From Enterobacter hormaechei subsp. xiangfangensis (GTDB lineage Bacteria > Pseudomonadota > Gammaproteobacteria > Enterobacterales > Enterobacteriaceae), in NCBI RefSeq assembly GCF_001729785.1, contig NZ_CP017183.1, positions 3,534,001-3,598,000 of the forward strand: DNA of 64,000 bases, written 5' to 3'. Below, one piece after another: positions 24,671 to 33,184 of this stretch; within the stretch, counting starts at the first letter, position 1, and every line of letters starts with the position of its first letter. Below the pieces are notes generated by a model. The model made no database searches. It was not told the origin of the DNA and was given only the letters and a program-made list of their open reading frames with translations. A program made the translations under genes and the position numbers.

Positions 24671-24970
24671 ATGATTAATCATTTTCGGGATCAATGGCTT
24701 GAGGATTTTTTTCTCTACGGGAGATCGAGCAATGTTATTCCTTTGAATCTGGAAACAGCGCTTGCAAGAAAGCTCGACATCATCAATGCGGCCATGTCGC
24801 ACCTGGATTTACGATCGCCACCGGGCAATATGTATGAAGCATTGAGTCCTCCGTTGAAGGGATACTCCTCTATCCGGGTAAACAGACAATACAGGCTTGT
24901 ATTTCGCTGGTCAGAGGGAAAAGCAGACGATCTCTATCTCTCTCCACACAAGTACACGCAACACAAGTGA
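24671..24970 (+). CDS. higB: HigB-type toxin (RelE/ParE superfamily mRNA interferase)
   Basis: A 99-residue protein with the HigB pattern: an N-terminal helix pair, SPPGNMYEAL in the middle, the strand SIRVNRQYRLVFRW carrying the conserved basic residues, and a C-terminal LSPHKY. By family it cleaves mRNA on the ribosome. The partner antitoxin starts 10 bases after its stop; this toxin-first order is typical of HigBA. The spacer upstream holds imperfect palindromes (GCAC..GTGC near 24608-24624) that could be an operator. Function is inferred from the family. Confidence 0.85.
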   Translation: MINHFRDQWLEDFFLYGRSSNVIPLNLETALARKLDIINAAMSHLDLRSPPGNMYEALSPPLKGYSSIRVNRQYRLVFRWSEGKADDLYLSPHKYTQHK

Positions 24971-24980
24971 GGCATCACCT

Positions 24981-25328
24981 ATGACACTTCAACAGGCACT
25001 CCGCAAACCCACCATGCCGGGCGAGGTGTTGCAGTATGAGTATCTTGAACCGCTCAATCTGAAAATCAACGATCTGGCAGAGATGCTAAATGTACACCGC
25101 AATACCGTAAGCGCGTTGGTCAATAACAATCGCAAACTTACTGCCGATATGGCGATCAAACTGGCAAAAGCCTTTAATACCACTATTGAATTTTGGCTGA
25201 ACTTACAGCTAAACGTTGATATCTGGGAAGCGCAATCTAACTCCCGCACGCAGGAGGAGTTAAGCCGGATAAAAACCGTTGCGGAAGTCATGGCGAAGCG
25301 AAAATCCGGCAAGCCGGACGTCGCCTGA
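24981..25328 (+). CDS. higA: HigA-type antitoxin (XRE/Cro helix-turn-helix)
   Basis: A 115-residue DNA-binding antitoxin. The helix-turn-helix lies at about residues 28-75 (INDLAEMLNVHRNTVSALVN, then TADMAIKLAKAFNTT), followed by the EFWLNLQ motif typical of HigA/VapI proteins and a basic tail. It should neutralise HigB and repress the operon. I chose ATG 24981 because it gives the family N terminus (MTLQQALRKPTMPGEVL) and follows GAGG. Confidence 0.88.
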   Translation: MTLQQALRKPTMPGEVLQYEYLEPLNLKINDLAEMLNVHRNTVSALVNNNRKLTADMAIKLAKAFNTTIEFWLNLQLNVDIWEAQSNSRTQEELSRIKTVAEVMAKRKSGKPDVA

Positions 25329-25369
25329 TCCGCCCGCGCCACGCAATACGCTTACCCGACACGGGAACG

Positions 25370-25397
25370 GCGCATAACGGCATCTGCCATTATGCGC
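25370..25397. terminator. Bidirectional hairpin between higA and the aminotransferase gene
   Basis: GCGCATAA pairs with TTATGCGC, and inside it GGCA pairs with TGCC, forming one long, nearly perfect stem in a convergent spacer. There is no T run, so efficiency is uncertain. Confidence 0.55.
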
Positions 25398-25403
25398 ATC
25401 CGG

Positions 25404-26585
25404 TTACAGGGAAATTCTCAGGCGTCGAACCGCTTCTTTAAGCTGCTCATCCGTTGGGGTAACGAAAGACATGCGCAGCGTGGTGTGGTCCGGCTCGTTG
25501 CAGTAGAAGAACTCACCCGGCACAAACACGACGCCGTTGCTCAACGTTTTTTCCAGCCATTTCGTCGTATTGATGCCGTTATTCATTTTCGCCCACAGGA
25601 ACATGCCGCCCTTTGGCTTGTGGAACGACATCACATCGCCCAGCTCCGCTTCCAGTTCACTGGCAAAGGTCTGGTATTTCTGGCGGTAGGCTTCGCGGAT
25701 CATTTTAATCTGATTCGCCAGACGACCGGTTTTCAGATATTCGTACGTCATCAGCTGCGACAGCGTGCTGGTGTGCAGATCGGTGGTTTGCTTGAGGTTC
25801 ACTACCGCGCGCTTTAGCCACTCCGGCACCAGCACCCAGCCCACGCGGGTGCCCGGCGCGAGGATTTTAGAGAAGGTGGAGGTGTACACCACGTTATCCT
25901 CATTGCCGATATCTTTGGCATGAGCAATCAGCGGGCGGAACGCTTCGTCGGTGTAGTTGATCTCGCTGTACGGGTCGTCTTCGATAATCACGAAGTCATA
26001 GCGCTTCGATAATTCCACCAGCTGTTTACGACGCGCTTCGGAGAGCGTCACGCCGCCCGGGTTACCAAAGGTTGGCACGATATAAACCGCTTTGATGGTT
26101 TTAGTTGCCACCAGCGCTTCTAGTTCATCCACTTTCATGCCGTCGCCGTCGGTACCGACGGATTCAAATTTCGCCTGCGCCAGGCCAAAGACCTGCAACG
26201 CGGCGAGGTAGGTAGGCCGCTCCACGACGACCGTATCGCCCGGGTTGATTAACGCCCGCGCCAGCACGTCAAGCGACTGTTGCGAGCCGGAAGTAATGAC
26301 CACATCATCGGCTTTACAGGCGATGCCGCGACCTTCAGAGATGCGTTGGATCTCTTCGCGCAGCCCCGGGACGCCTTCCGTCAGACCGTACTGGAATGCT
26401 TCGCCAAAATGCTGAGACAGCACGGCATCAGCGGCGATTTTTAAACCTTCATGATCGAACAGGTCCGGATTTGGAATACCGCCACCCAGCGAAATCACGC
26501 CTGCCATTTTGCTATGTTTTAATAATTCACGGATGGCAGAGGATTGCAGGCCCTGCGCGCTGCTGGCGAGTTTGTTTGCAGACAT
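25404..26585 (-). CDS. PLP-dependent class I/II aminotransferase (2-aminoadipate/branched-chain type)
   Basis: A 393-residue fold-type I enzyme. The PLP lysine is Lys 240 in STFSKILAPGTRVGW. Other cofactor contacts visible are ITSGSQQ (97-103), NPGG (175-178) and EDDPYSE (202-208). It resembles LysN/MocR-type aminotransferases without a DNA-binding domain, so it transfers an amino group between 2-oxoglutarate and a hydrophobic or aminoadipate-like substrate. It follows a LysR gene on the same strand by 20 bases and has its own ribosome binding site (AAGGTAAG). Substrate specificity is not decidable here. Confidence 0.85.
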   Translation of the reverse strand: MSANKLASSAQGLQSSAIRELLKHSKMAGVISLGGGIPNPDLFDHEGLKIAADAVLSQHFGEAFQYGLTEGVPGLREEIQRISEGRGIACKADDVVITSGSQQSLDVLARALINPGDTVVVERPTYLAALQVFGLAQAKFESVGTDGDGMKVDELEALVATKTIKAVYIVPTFGNPGGVTLSEARRKQLVELSKRYDFVIIEDDPYSEINYTDEAFRPLIAHAKDIGNEDNVVYTSTFSKILAPGTRVGWVLVPEWLKRAVVNLKQTTDLHTSTLSQLMTYEYLKTGRLANQIKMIREAYRQKYQTFASELEAELGDVMSFHKPKGGMFLWAKMNNGINTTKWLEKTLSNGVVFVPGEFFYCNEPDHTTLRMSFVTPTDEQLKEAVRRLRISL

Positions 26586-26605
26586 TCTTTACTTACCTTC
26601 TTTTT

Positions 26606-27493
26606 TTATATTGTGCCCAATCTTAGCAGAATATGGGCAATAAATTCCGTTAGCTTAGGCAGCGGCCGCAAATCCTGGCGCCACAGTAAATGCACCGGCC
26701 TCGGCGCGGGCGTAAACGCTTCCAGAACCCGAACCAGCCTGCCGCTCGCCAGCTCTTCCGCCACCAGCACTTCCGGTTGCAGCAGAAGTCCCGCCCCGGC
26801 TCGCGCCGCCATGCGTAAGCCGTAGCCGTCATTGCATCGTAAGACGGCATCACGCTTCCAGCGCACTTCGCCTTCCACACCCGGCAGCCGCCACTCGTTA
26901 CGCGCCGTCCATACCGTGTGCGACAGGCACAGGTGATCCACCAGATCGGCTGGCGTTTGCGGCGTACCGTGACGCGCCAGATAATCCGGCGCGGCGCAGA
27001 TCGTCATGTTGTAGGGACACAGATATTTCGCCACCAGGTCCTCATTACGGATCTCACCGATACGAATGGCCAGATCGACCCCTTCCTCGACCAGATCAAC
27101 CATTCGGTTGGTGAGATCCAGTTCGATGCGCACTTCCGGGTAACGCTGCAAAAACGTGGCCGTCAGAGGCGCGATAACGCAGCCGCCAAACGAGGTGGGC
27201 GCTGTCACGCGCAGGGTGCCGGCGGGTGTGGCTCGCAGGCGCTCAACCGCGTTTTCAGCAATCGAGACCTGCTCCAGCACGCGCCTGGCCTCTTCGAAAT
27301 AAACGCGTCCGGCGTCGGTCAGGCTCTGGCGACGGGTGTTGCGCTCCAGCAGCCGCGTACCGAGCTGCGATTCCAGCTGCGTAATATACTTCCCGACCAT
27401 CACCGCCGACATCTCCAGCCGGGCCGCCGCGCCGGTAAAGCTGCCGCTTTCCACCACCGTGATGAACGTCTCCATGCCGCGAAGCTTATCCAT
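26606..27493 (-). CDS. LysR-family transcriptional regulator
   Basis: A 295-residue protein with helix-turn-helix at about residues 3-62 (GSFTGAAARLEMSAVMVGKY) and a LysR effector domain. It belongs to the CrgA-like group that often sits divergent from an oxidoreductase gene, as here (SDR-like gene at 27591, 97-bp spacer). The aminotransferase gene follows on the same strand, so it could also be coexpressed. Effector unknown. Confidence 0.88.
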   Translation of the reverse strand: MDKLRGMETFITVVESGSFTGAAARLEMSAVMVGKYITQLESQLGTRLLERNTRRQSLTDAGRVYFEEARRVLEQVSIAENAVERLRATPAGTLRVTAPTSFGGCVIAPLTATFLQRYPEVRIELDLTNRMVDLVEEGVDLAIRIGEIRNEDLVAKYLCPYNMTICAAPDYLARHGTPQTPADLVDHLCLSHTVWTARNEWRLPGVEGEVRWKRDAVLRCNDGYGLRMAARAGAGLLLQPEVLVAEELASGRLVRVLEAFTPAPRPVHLLWRQDLRPLPKLTEFIAHILLRLGTI

Positions 27494-27590
27494 ATTCCGA
27501 ACCTCTGGTTAGCAATCTTCTAACATCAACCCAGTTTATCTGAATTTTTATTTATTAAAGAATGAAGGCTCACAACATAAGGAGTCTGCT

Positions 27591-28193
27591 ATGAAAATCG
27601 TCATTATTGGTGCCAGCGGTACGGTCGGTCGTGCTGTGACAGATGAGCTAAGCCGTCGTCACGAGGTGATCAGCGTGGGTCGCACGCAGGGCGACCATCA
27701 GGTGGATATCACCTCGCAGGCGAGCGTACAGGCGCTGTTCGAAAAGATCGGCCCGGTGGATGCGATTGTCTCCGCCAGCGGTGGGGTACACTTCGGCCCG
27801 CTCGCAACCATGACCGACGGCGAGTTCAACCGGGGCTTACAGGATAAGCTGCTGGGGCAGATTCGTCTGGCGCTGACCGGCCAGCACTACCTGAACGAAG
27901 GTGGTTCGATTACGCTGATAAGCGGCATTGTGGCTCACGAGCCGATTGCTCAGGGCGTCAATGCCACCACGGTGAATGCGGCGCTGGAAGGGTTTGTGCG
28001 CGCCGCGGCCTGTGAACTGCCGCGCGGGATCCGCATTAACCTGATCAGCCCGACGGTGCTGACGGAATCCGTCGAAGCATATGATGGCTTCTTCCCGGGC
28101 TTTGAAAGCGTTCCCGCTGCGACCGTTGCGCAGGCCTACCGCCGCAGCGTGGAAGGGGTACAGAGCGGGCGGGTATATAAAGTCGGCTATTAA
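27591..28193 (+). CDS. SDR-fold protein lacking the catalytic Tyr/Lys
   Basis: A 200-residue short Rossmann protein. The cofactor loop GASGTVG is at residues 7-13, SASGG stands where NNAG usually is (61-65), and Ser 111 is at the usual serine position. At the expected YxxxK site the sequence reads A125-TTV-N129, so both catalytic residues are replaced. The following AALEGFVRAAACELP is normal SDR helix. It may bind NADP(H) without classical reductase chemistry, or use other residues. It is divergent from the LysR gene, with GGAG before ATG 27591. Its stop overlaps the convergent methyltransferase stop by 4 bases. Confidence 0.8.
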   Translation: MKIVIIGASGTVGRAVTDELSRRHEVISVGRTQGDHQVDITSQASVQALFEKIGPVDAIVSASGGVHFGPLATMTDGEFNRGLQDKLLGQIRLALTGQHYLNEGGSITLISGIVAHEPIAQGVNATTVNAALEGFVRAAACELPRGIRINLISPTVLTESVEAYDGFFPGFESVPAATVAQAYRRSVEGVQSGRVYKVGY

Positions 28194-28921
28194 GCCTTAC
28201 GGGCGGCGATCAGCACCAGCATCGGGCGTTCCGCCTCTTCGGCCAGCGCGGGCCAGGCGTCAACCTGCGTCTGCGTTGGTCCCCACTCATTGACTTCGCT
28301 TATCGTTAACCCCGCTTTAATCAGTGCGTTAAGCGTGGTGCCCAGCGTGCGGTGGTATTTAATCACCCCGTCCGCCAGCCAGTTGCTGACGCGCTGGCTT
28401 TCGTCCTGATAATGGTTCACGCCCCAGAACCGCTCACCGTTGTCGTCGGTGAGCCAGCCCTGACGGGTGGCGCAGGTATAAATCGGGTGCTCCATCGAGA
28501 AGACCAGGCTGCCACCGGGTTTTAGCGCGCGCTGAACCCTGGCGAATAGCGTGTCCAGCTCCGGCAGGTAGTGTAGCGCCAGCGAGCTGTAGACCAGATC
28601 GAGGCTATTCGCTTTCAGCGCCAGAGATTCCAGATCGCTACGCTGATAGTGAATCCGATTGTCATCAGTCAGTTCAGCCGCGCGGGCGAGCATTTTTTCT
28701 GAAATATCAACACCCGTGACGTCAGACGCGCCCAGCTCGCGCGCTGCGCGACAGAACCATCCGTAGCCGCAGCCGAGATCGACAACCGCTTTACCGGTTA
28801 AATCTGGCAGCATTGCCTTGAGCGCGGGCCACTCCGGCGCGCCGTTCAGGCCCTGAACCGAGCGCGGAAGCTGGGCATAGCCTTCAAAAAATGCCGGGTT
28901 GTCGTAGATGTTTTGCGCCAT
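28190..28921 (-). CDS. Class I SAM-dependent methyltransferase
   Basis: A 243-residue methyltransferase of the UbiE/type 11 kind. SAM motif I is VVDLGCGYG (46-54), followed by GVDISEKML (acidic ribose-binding motif), an SDLESL motif, and LHYLPELDTLF then LKPGGSLVFS. I start it at ATG 28921 because AAGGAG stands 6 bases upstream and the family N terminus (MAQNIYDNPAFFEGYAQLPR) begins there; an upstream in-frame ATG adds 26 unlike residues. The substrate is unknown. It lies 74 bases after the transketolase operon on the same strand, past a hairpin, so it is probably separate. Confidence 0.85.
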   Translation of the reverse strand: MAQNIYDNPAFFEGYAQLPRSVQGLNGAPEWPALKAMLPDLTGKAVVDLGCGYGWFCRAARELGASDVTGVDISEKMLARAAELTDDNRIHYQRSDLESLALKANSLDLVYSSLALHYLPELDTLFARVQRALKPGGSLVFSMEHPIYTCATRQGWLTDDNGERFWGVNHYQDESQRVSNWLADGVIKYHRTLGTTLNALIKAGLTISEVNEWGPTQTQVDAWPALAEEAERPMLVLIAARKA

Positions 28922-28945
28922 AACGGACTCCTTTATCGCAACAGT

Positions 28946-28969
28946 GGCGAGGGTAAAGCACCCCTCGCC
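28946..28969 (-). terminator. Hairpin after the transketolase operon
   Basis: GGCGAGGG and CCCTCGCC form an 8-bp GC stem around an 8-base loop in the spacer before the methyltransferase gene. No T run follows, so it may only slow or protect transcripts. Confidence 0.4.
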
Positions 28970-28995
28970 CGTTGACAACGTATCCGTCTTATAAA

Positions 28996-29994
28996 TCACA
29001 GCCTGCGCCGGATTTTCTCCACCATGGCTGTGGTTGAGATCCCGTAGCGGTCATGGAGGGTGGGCAACGCGCCCGCATCAAGGAACGCGTCCGGCAGCGC
29101 GACGGTATCGAAATCCACGTTCACGCGGTTGCGCATCAACAGCGACGCGACGGCTTCGCACAACCCGCCTACGCTGCTGTGGTTTTCCGCCACGATGACC
29201 AGCCGTCCCGGCTTCGCAGCCTGCGCCAGGATCGTCTCTTCGTCCAGCGGCTTAATGGTGGGCGAGTGCAGCACCGCCACGCTGACGTTATCCTTACGCA
29301 GCTGCTTCGCCGCCTCCAGCGCACGCATGGTCATCAGGCCTGAGGCGACGATCAGGACATCGTTCCCCTCTTCCAGCAGCGCAGCTTTGCCAATCTTAAA
29401 CTGGTAGTTGTACTGGTCCAGCACCACCGGCACCTTGCCGCGCAGCAGGCGCATATAGACAGGGCCATCGTGCGCTGCCATCGCCGGCACCGCCTGTTCG
29501 GTGTCGATTGCGTCACAGGGATCGATAATCGTCATGCCCGGAATACCGCGCATAATCGCAATATCTTCCGTCGCCTGGTGGCTCGGCCCGTAACCGGTGG
29601 TTAGCCCCGGCAGCGCCGCGCAGATCTTCACGTTCAGGTGCTCTTCAGCAATCACCTGATGGATAAAATCGTAGGCGCGGCGGGTGGCGAAGACGGCATA
29701 GGTGGTGGCGAAAGGAATAAAACCCTCTTTCGCCATGCCGCCCGCGGCCCCCATTAACAACTGCTCGGCCATGCCCATCTGAAAGAAGCGTTCCGGGTAG
29801 GCCTGAGCGAAAATATGCAGATCGGTGTACTTCGACAGATCCGCAGTCATGCCTACGACCTCCGGTCGCTGTTCCGCCAGCTTCACCAGCGCGTGGCCGA
29901 ACGGTGCGGCTCGCGTCTCCTGGCCCTCTTCCGCGATAGAGGCAATCATCGCCGACGTGGTTAAACGCGGTTTTTTCTCCGTGGTCTGGCTCAT
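28996..29994 (-). CDS. Split transketolase, C-terminal (pyrimidine-binding) subunit
   Basis: A 332-residue protein holding the pyrimidine and C-terminal transketolase domains: GMTADLSKYT near residue 48, FQMGMAEQLLMGAAGGMA (residues about 70-87, with the Glu that activates TPP), the loop GLTTGYGPSHQATEDIAIMR, and a C-terminal Rossmann-like domain (VLIVASGLMTMRALEAA..VLHSPTIKPLD). With the N-terminal subunit it would transfer a two-carbon ketol group between sugar phosphates. Its ATG shares one base with the stop of the N-terminal gene (TAATG), so the halves are translated together. Apulose and sulfosugar transketolases have the same split form, but nothing fixes the substrate here. Confidence 0.88.
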   Translation of the reverse strand: MSQTTEKKPRLTTSAMIASIAEEGQETRAAPFGHALVKLAEQRPEVVGMTADLSKYTDLHIFAQAYPERFFQMGMAEQLLMGAAGGMAKEGFIPFATTYAVFATRRAYDFIHQVIAEEHLNVKICAALPGLTTGYGPSHQATEDIAIMRGIPGMTIIDPCDAIDTEQAVPAMAAHDGPVYMRLLRGKVPVVLDQYNYQFKIGKAALLEEGNDVLIVASGLMTMRALEAAKQLRKDNVSVAVLHSPTIKPLDEETILAQAAKPGRLVIVAENHSSVGGLCEAVASLLMRNRVNVDFDTVALPDAFLDAGALPTLHDRYGISTTAMVEKIRRRL

Positions 29995-30839
29995 TACAGC
30001 ACTCCTTCAGGTTTGTTGGCATCCAGCACAGCGAGTGCCTTTTGCCACTCGTCAGCATCCACGCGAATAAAATGGTTCTTGTCACGCTTTTCGAGGAACG
30101 GCACGCCCTTGCCCATCAGCGTGTCGCACAAAATGACGCGCGGCTGGTTTTCCGGGTAGCGTTTGGCGTTATCAAACGCCGTTACCAGTGAAGGGACATC
30201 GTTGCCGTTGACGCGCTGCACGTACCAGCCGAAGGAGGTCCATTTATCTTCCAGCGGCTCAAAGCCGAGGATCGCGTGCGAGTTGCCATCCGCCTGCTGG
30301 CGGTTAATGTCCACCAGCACGATCAGGTTCGACAGGCCGTGATGTGCCGCCGACATCGCAGCTTCCCAGGTTGACCCTTCGTCCAGCTCGCCGTCCGACA
30401 TGGAGTTAACGACCCATGCCGCGCTCTGCTTGCGCTTCAGCCCCAGCGCCATGCCAACGCCAATGCTTAAGCCCTGCCCCAGCGAACCGCCGGAGATCTC
30501 CATGCCCGGCGTGTAGGTTGCCATGCCGGACATCGGCAGGCGGCTGTCGTCCGCGCCGTAGGTCTCCAGCTCCTCTTCAGGAACGATCCCCGCTTCAATC
30601 AGGGCGGCGTAACAGGCAATGGCGTAGTGGCCGTGAGAGAGCAAAAAACGGTCACGCCCCTCCCACTCCGGCTCGCCCGGCTTAAGGTTCATCCCGTGGG
30701 CAAACGCGGTGGCCAGCACATCGGCATAGCCCAGCGCCTGCCCGATGTAGCCCTGCCCCTGCACTTCGCCCATGCGCAGCGCGTAGCGGCGAATGCGCCA
30801 GGCCGCGGCGGCAACCTGTTGAACTGTGGTATCCGTCAT
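29994..30839 (-). CDS. Split transketolase, N-terminal (thiamine-diphosphate-binding) subunit
   Basis: A 281-residue PP domain. The TPP/metal motif is seen as MSDGELDEGSTWEAAMSAAH followed by LIVLVDINRQQADG, and the earlier GGSLGQGLSIGVGMALGLK loop and GHYAIACYAAL are also transketolase signatures. Full-length transketolases fuse this with the C-terminal half; here the halves are adjacent genes. It begins 12 bases after the SDR gene in a four-gene operon with MFS and SDR genes. Confidence 0.88.
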   Translation of the reverse strand: MTDTTVQQVAAAAWRIRRYALRMGEVQGQGYIGQALGYADVLATAFAHGMNLKPGEPEWEGRDRFLLSHGHYAIACYAALIEAGIVPEEELETYGADDSRLPMSGMATYTPGMEISGGSLGQGLSIGVGMALGLKRKQSAAWVVNSMSDGELDEGSTWEAAMSAAHHGLSNLIVLVDINRQQADGNSHAILGFEPLEDKWTSFGWYVQRVNGNDVPSLVTAFDNAKRYPENQPRVILCDTLMGKGVPFLEKRDKNHFIRVDADEWQKALAVLDANKPEGVL

Positions 30840-30851
30840 CGTCGTATCTCC

Positions 30852-31601
30852 TTAATGGATCAGCATCCCGCCGTTCACGTCGAGCGTGATACCGGTGGAG
30901 TAAGAAGAGAGGTCGCTGCCGAGGAACAGCGCGGCGCGGGCAATATCCTGCGCGTCTCCGAGGCGGTTAAGCGGAATGCCCGCCAGAATGGACGTTTTCA
31001 TCTCATCGCTCAGCTTGCCTGCGGTAATGTCCGTCTGGATAAGACCCGGCGTGATGCAGTTTACGCGCACATTGTCGGGCCCCAGCTCACGCGCCATGGC
31101 TTTTGCCAGCCCCAGCACACCCGCTTTTGCAGCGCTGTAGTGTGGACCGCCAAAGATGCCGCCGCCGCGCTGGGCCGATACCGATGAAATGCAGACGATG
31201 CTGCCCGACTTTTGCGCGCGCATAGTGGGAATAACCGCCTGGGACATTAGCAGCGTGCCGCGCAGGCTGACGTCAAGCACCGCATCGTAATTTTCGCGTT
31301 TGATATCCATCAGCTTGATCGGCTGAGTTATGCCGGCGTTATTCACCAGAATATCGATGCGCCCGTATTTCCCCAGCACCTGCTCAATGGCGGCATTAAC
31401 CTGTAATTCATTGCTGACGTTCGCCGCAAGGCCCAGATGTTCGTCGCCAAGGCTCGCGGCGGCAGCCCGGCTGGCTTCAGCGTTTAAATCGATAATCACC
31501 ACTTTCGCACCCTGTTCAGCATATAATTTCGCCGTAGCGAAACCCAAACCGCGTACGGAAGCCGCGCCGGTAATAACGGCGACTTTATTTTTCAGTAGCA
31601 T
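30852..31601 (-). CDS. Short-chain dehydrogenase of the split-transketolase operon
   Basis: A 249-residue classical SDR: TGAASVRGLG (11-20), NNAG (87-90), Ser 140, Tyr 155, Lys 159 (YSAAK). Asp 38 after the second strand (IIDLN) suggests NAD(H). It resembles sugar-alcohol and sugar-acid dehydrogenases. Placed between a carrier gene (36 bases upstream) and transketolase (12 bases downstream), it could oxidise an imported polyol or acid to a keto-sugar. That order of reactions is inference. The insertion after TGAAS (VRGLG) is a common SDR variation. Confidence 0.88.
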   Translation of the reverse strand: MLLKNKVAVITGAASVRGLGFATAKLYAEQGAKVVIIDLNAEASRAAAASLGDEHLGLAANVSNELQVNAAIEQVLGKYGRIDILVNNAGITQPIKLMDIKRENYDAVLDVSLRGTLLMSQAVIPTMRAQKSGSIVCISSVSAQRGGGIFGGPHYSAAKAGVLGLAKAMARELGPDNVRVNCITPGLIQTDITAGKLSDEMKTSILAGIPLNRLGDAQDIARAALFLGSDLSSYSTGITLDVNGGMLIH

Positions 31602-31637
31602 ACATTTACTCCATTAGGACAAGAGAGATTTAATGTT

Positions 31638-32969
31638 TTATTTCGGCTCTTCCAGCAGCATAATCATTATTAAGCCAATGGCTGCGCAAATACCGAAATA
31701 AATAAACACGGAATTAAAACTACCTGTTTTATCCAGCAGATAACCTGCCAGCATCGGGGAAACAAATCCGCCGAGATTACCGCCGCTATTGATAATGGAC
31801 GCGGCAATCGGATAGGTTTTACTGTCCGCAACAGCCATTCCATAAGCCGTAAAAGCGGGCCAGCCGATATTCAGACAGAGGCCGACAAAAAATAACCCGA
31901 CGCAAACCGCGACGGTGCTTTGCGGAATATTCAGCATAATAACCATCATTAAAACGGTGCTGATGGCGGTAAACATCATGGTCGGTTTACGTCGGCGGCC
32001 GAGCAGTTTGTCGGAGACGTAGCCGCCAAAAATCGCACCGATAAATCCACCGATGCACGGCATGCTGGCGACCAGCCCCATGCTCATAAACGTAAAGCCT
32101 TTCTCTTTCACCAGATAGAGCGGGATCCACGTCAACAGTCCGTACAGCACGCTGACCATCATAAAATAGGCCAGGCAGTCGCCGAGAATATTCTTCGAGG
32201 TAAACAGCCCTTTTACCGTGCTTACCGGGGCTAATTCCCGCACGCGGATCAGCCGATCGAGGCGTGCAAAGCCTGGTGAAATCACGATATTTTCCCGTCT
32301 GGCGTCCGGGGTCTCCTGACCGGCGGTAATGGTCTCCAGCTCCGCTTTCGAGACGAATGCGCTCTCGGACGGCCTGGTGCGTACCAGCAGATACCACAGG
32401 ACGGCAATGACCAGGCCTGGGATCGCAAAGGAGAAGAAGACCCAGCGCCAGCCCCAGGTCATGGCGATCCACACTGCCAGCGGCGGCACGAGGATGGGCG
32501 CGAACATGGTGGCGGCGATGTAGACGCCCGTGGCCGTGGCCTTCTCCTTTGGCGGAAACCAGTTATTGATGGTGGAGGCCAGCCCGACCGGGCACGGCCC
32601 CTCTGTTAACCCCAGCCCCAGGCGGATACACTTCAGGCCCAGAACCGAGGTTGCGGTGCCCATCAGCCAGGTAAAGGCAGAGAAGCCGAATATCGACAGT
32701 GCCACCATGCCGCGAATTCCCTTTTTGGCAATAAAAAAGCCCGCAGGAATTTGGCTCAGGGCGTATCCCAAAAAAAACATGCTGGCGATGGCACCGGCTT
32801 CGAAATTATTGATATGAAATTCGTCAATGATAAACGGCAGTACTGCACCAATATTTGTTCGGTCAGCATAGTTAATGGCATAAACAATAAAAATTAATGC
32901 CAGCACAACGAAACGGTAATTGGTTTTTTTAGTCTTTATGTAGGGGACAGCTTGTTCTATACGAGACAT
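31638..32969 (-). CDS. MFS transporter of the anion:cation symporter family (ExuT/GudP-like)
   Basis: A 443-residue carrier with about 12 membrane helices and the ACS-family pattern: INYADRTNIGAVLPFI in helix 1, ASMFFLGYALSQIPAGFF in helix 2, GLTEGPCPVGLASTINNWFPPKE in helices 4-5. Members import sugar acids such as glucarate, galactonate and hexuronates, or other small organic anions. It is the first gene of the operon, 215 bases from the divergent LysR gene that probably controls it. An aldonate or similar substrate would suit the enzymes downstream. Confidence 0.88.
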   Translation of the reverse strand: MSRIEQAVPYIKTKKTNYRFVVLALIFIVYAINYADRTNIGAVLPFIIDEFHINNFEAGAIASMFFLGYALSQIPAGFFIAKKGIRGMVALSIFGFSAFTWLMGTATSVLGLKCIRLGLGLTEGPCPVGLASTINNWFPPKEKATATGVYIAATMFAPILVPPLAVWIAMTWGWRWVFFSFAIPGLVIAVLWYLLVRTRPSESAFVSKAELETITAGQETPDARRENIVISPGFARLDRLIRVRELAPVSTVKGLFTSKNILGDCLAYFMMVSVLYGLLTWIPLYLVKEKGFTFMSMGLVASMPCIGGFIGAIFGGYVSDKLLGRRRKPTMMFTAISTVLMMVIMLNIPQSTVAVCVGLFFVGLCLNIGWPAFTAYGMAVADSKTYPIAASIINSGGNLGGFVSPMLAGYLLDKTGSFNSVFIYFGICAAIGLIMIMLLEEPK

Positions 32970-33184
32970 AACTTACCTCATTATTCGAACACCGTGAGTC
33001 GTTTTATTATTGCGTTCAACGTCAATATATCGGCTCACCCATGAAACGCCATTCAATAAAGCTCATTTATTGCTGAGATAAATTTGATTCGCGATACAGC
33101 TCAAAAAAATAACATCGGGATAAGATTGCCCGCTCGCAGTCTCAATGTTATGTTTTTTATCAATTATCGTGTAAGGAGTAGGCC

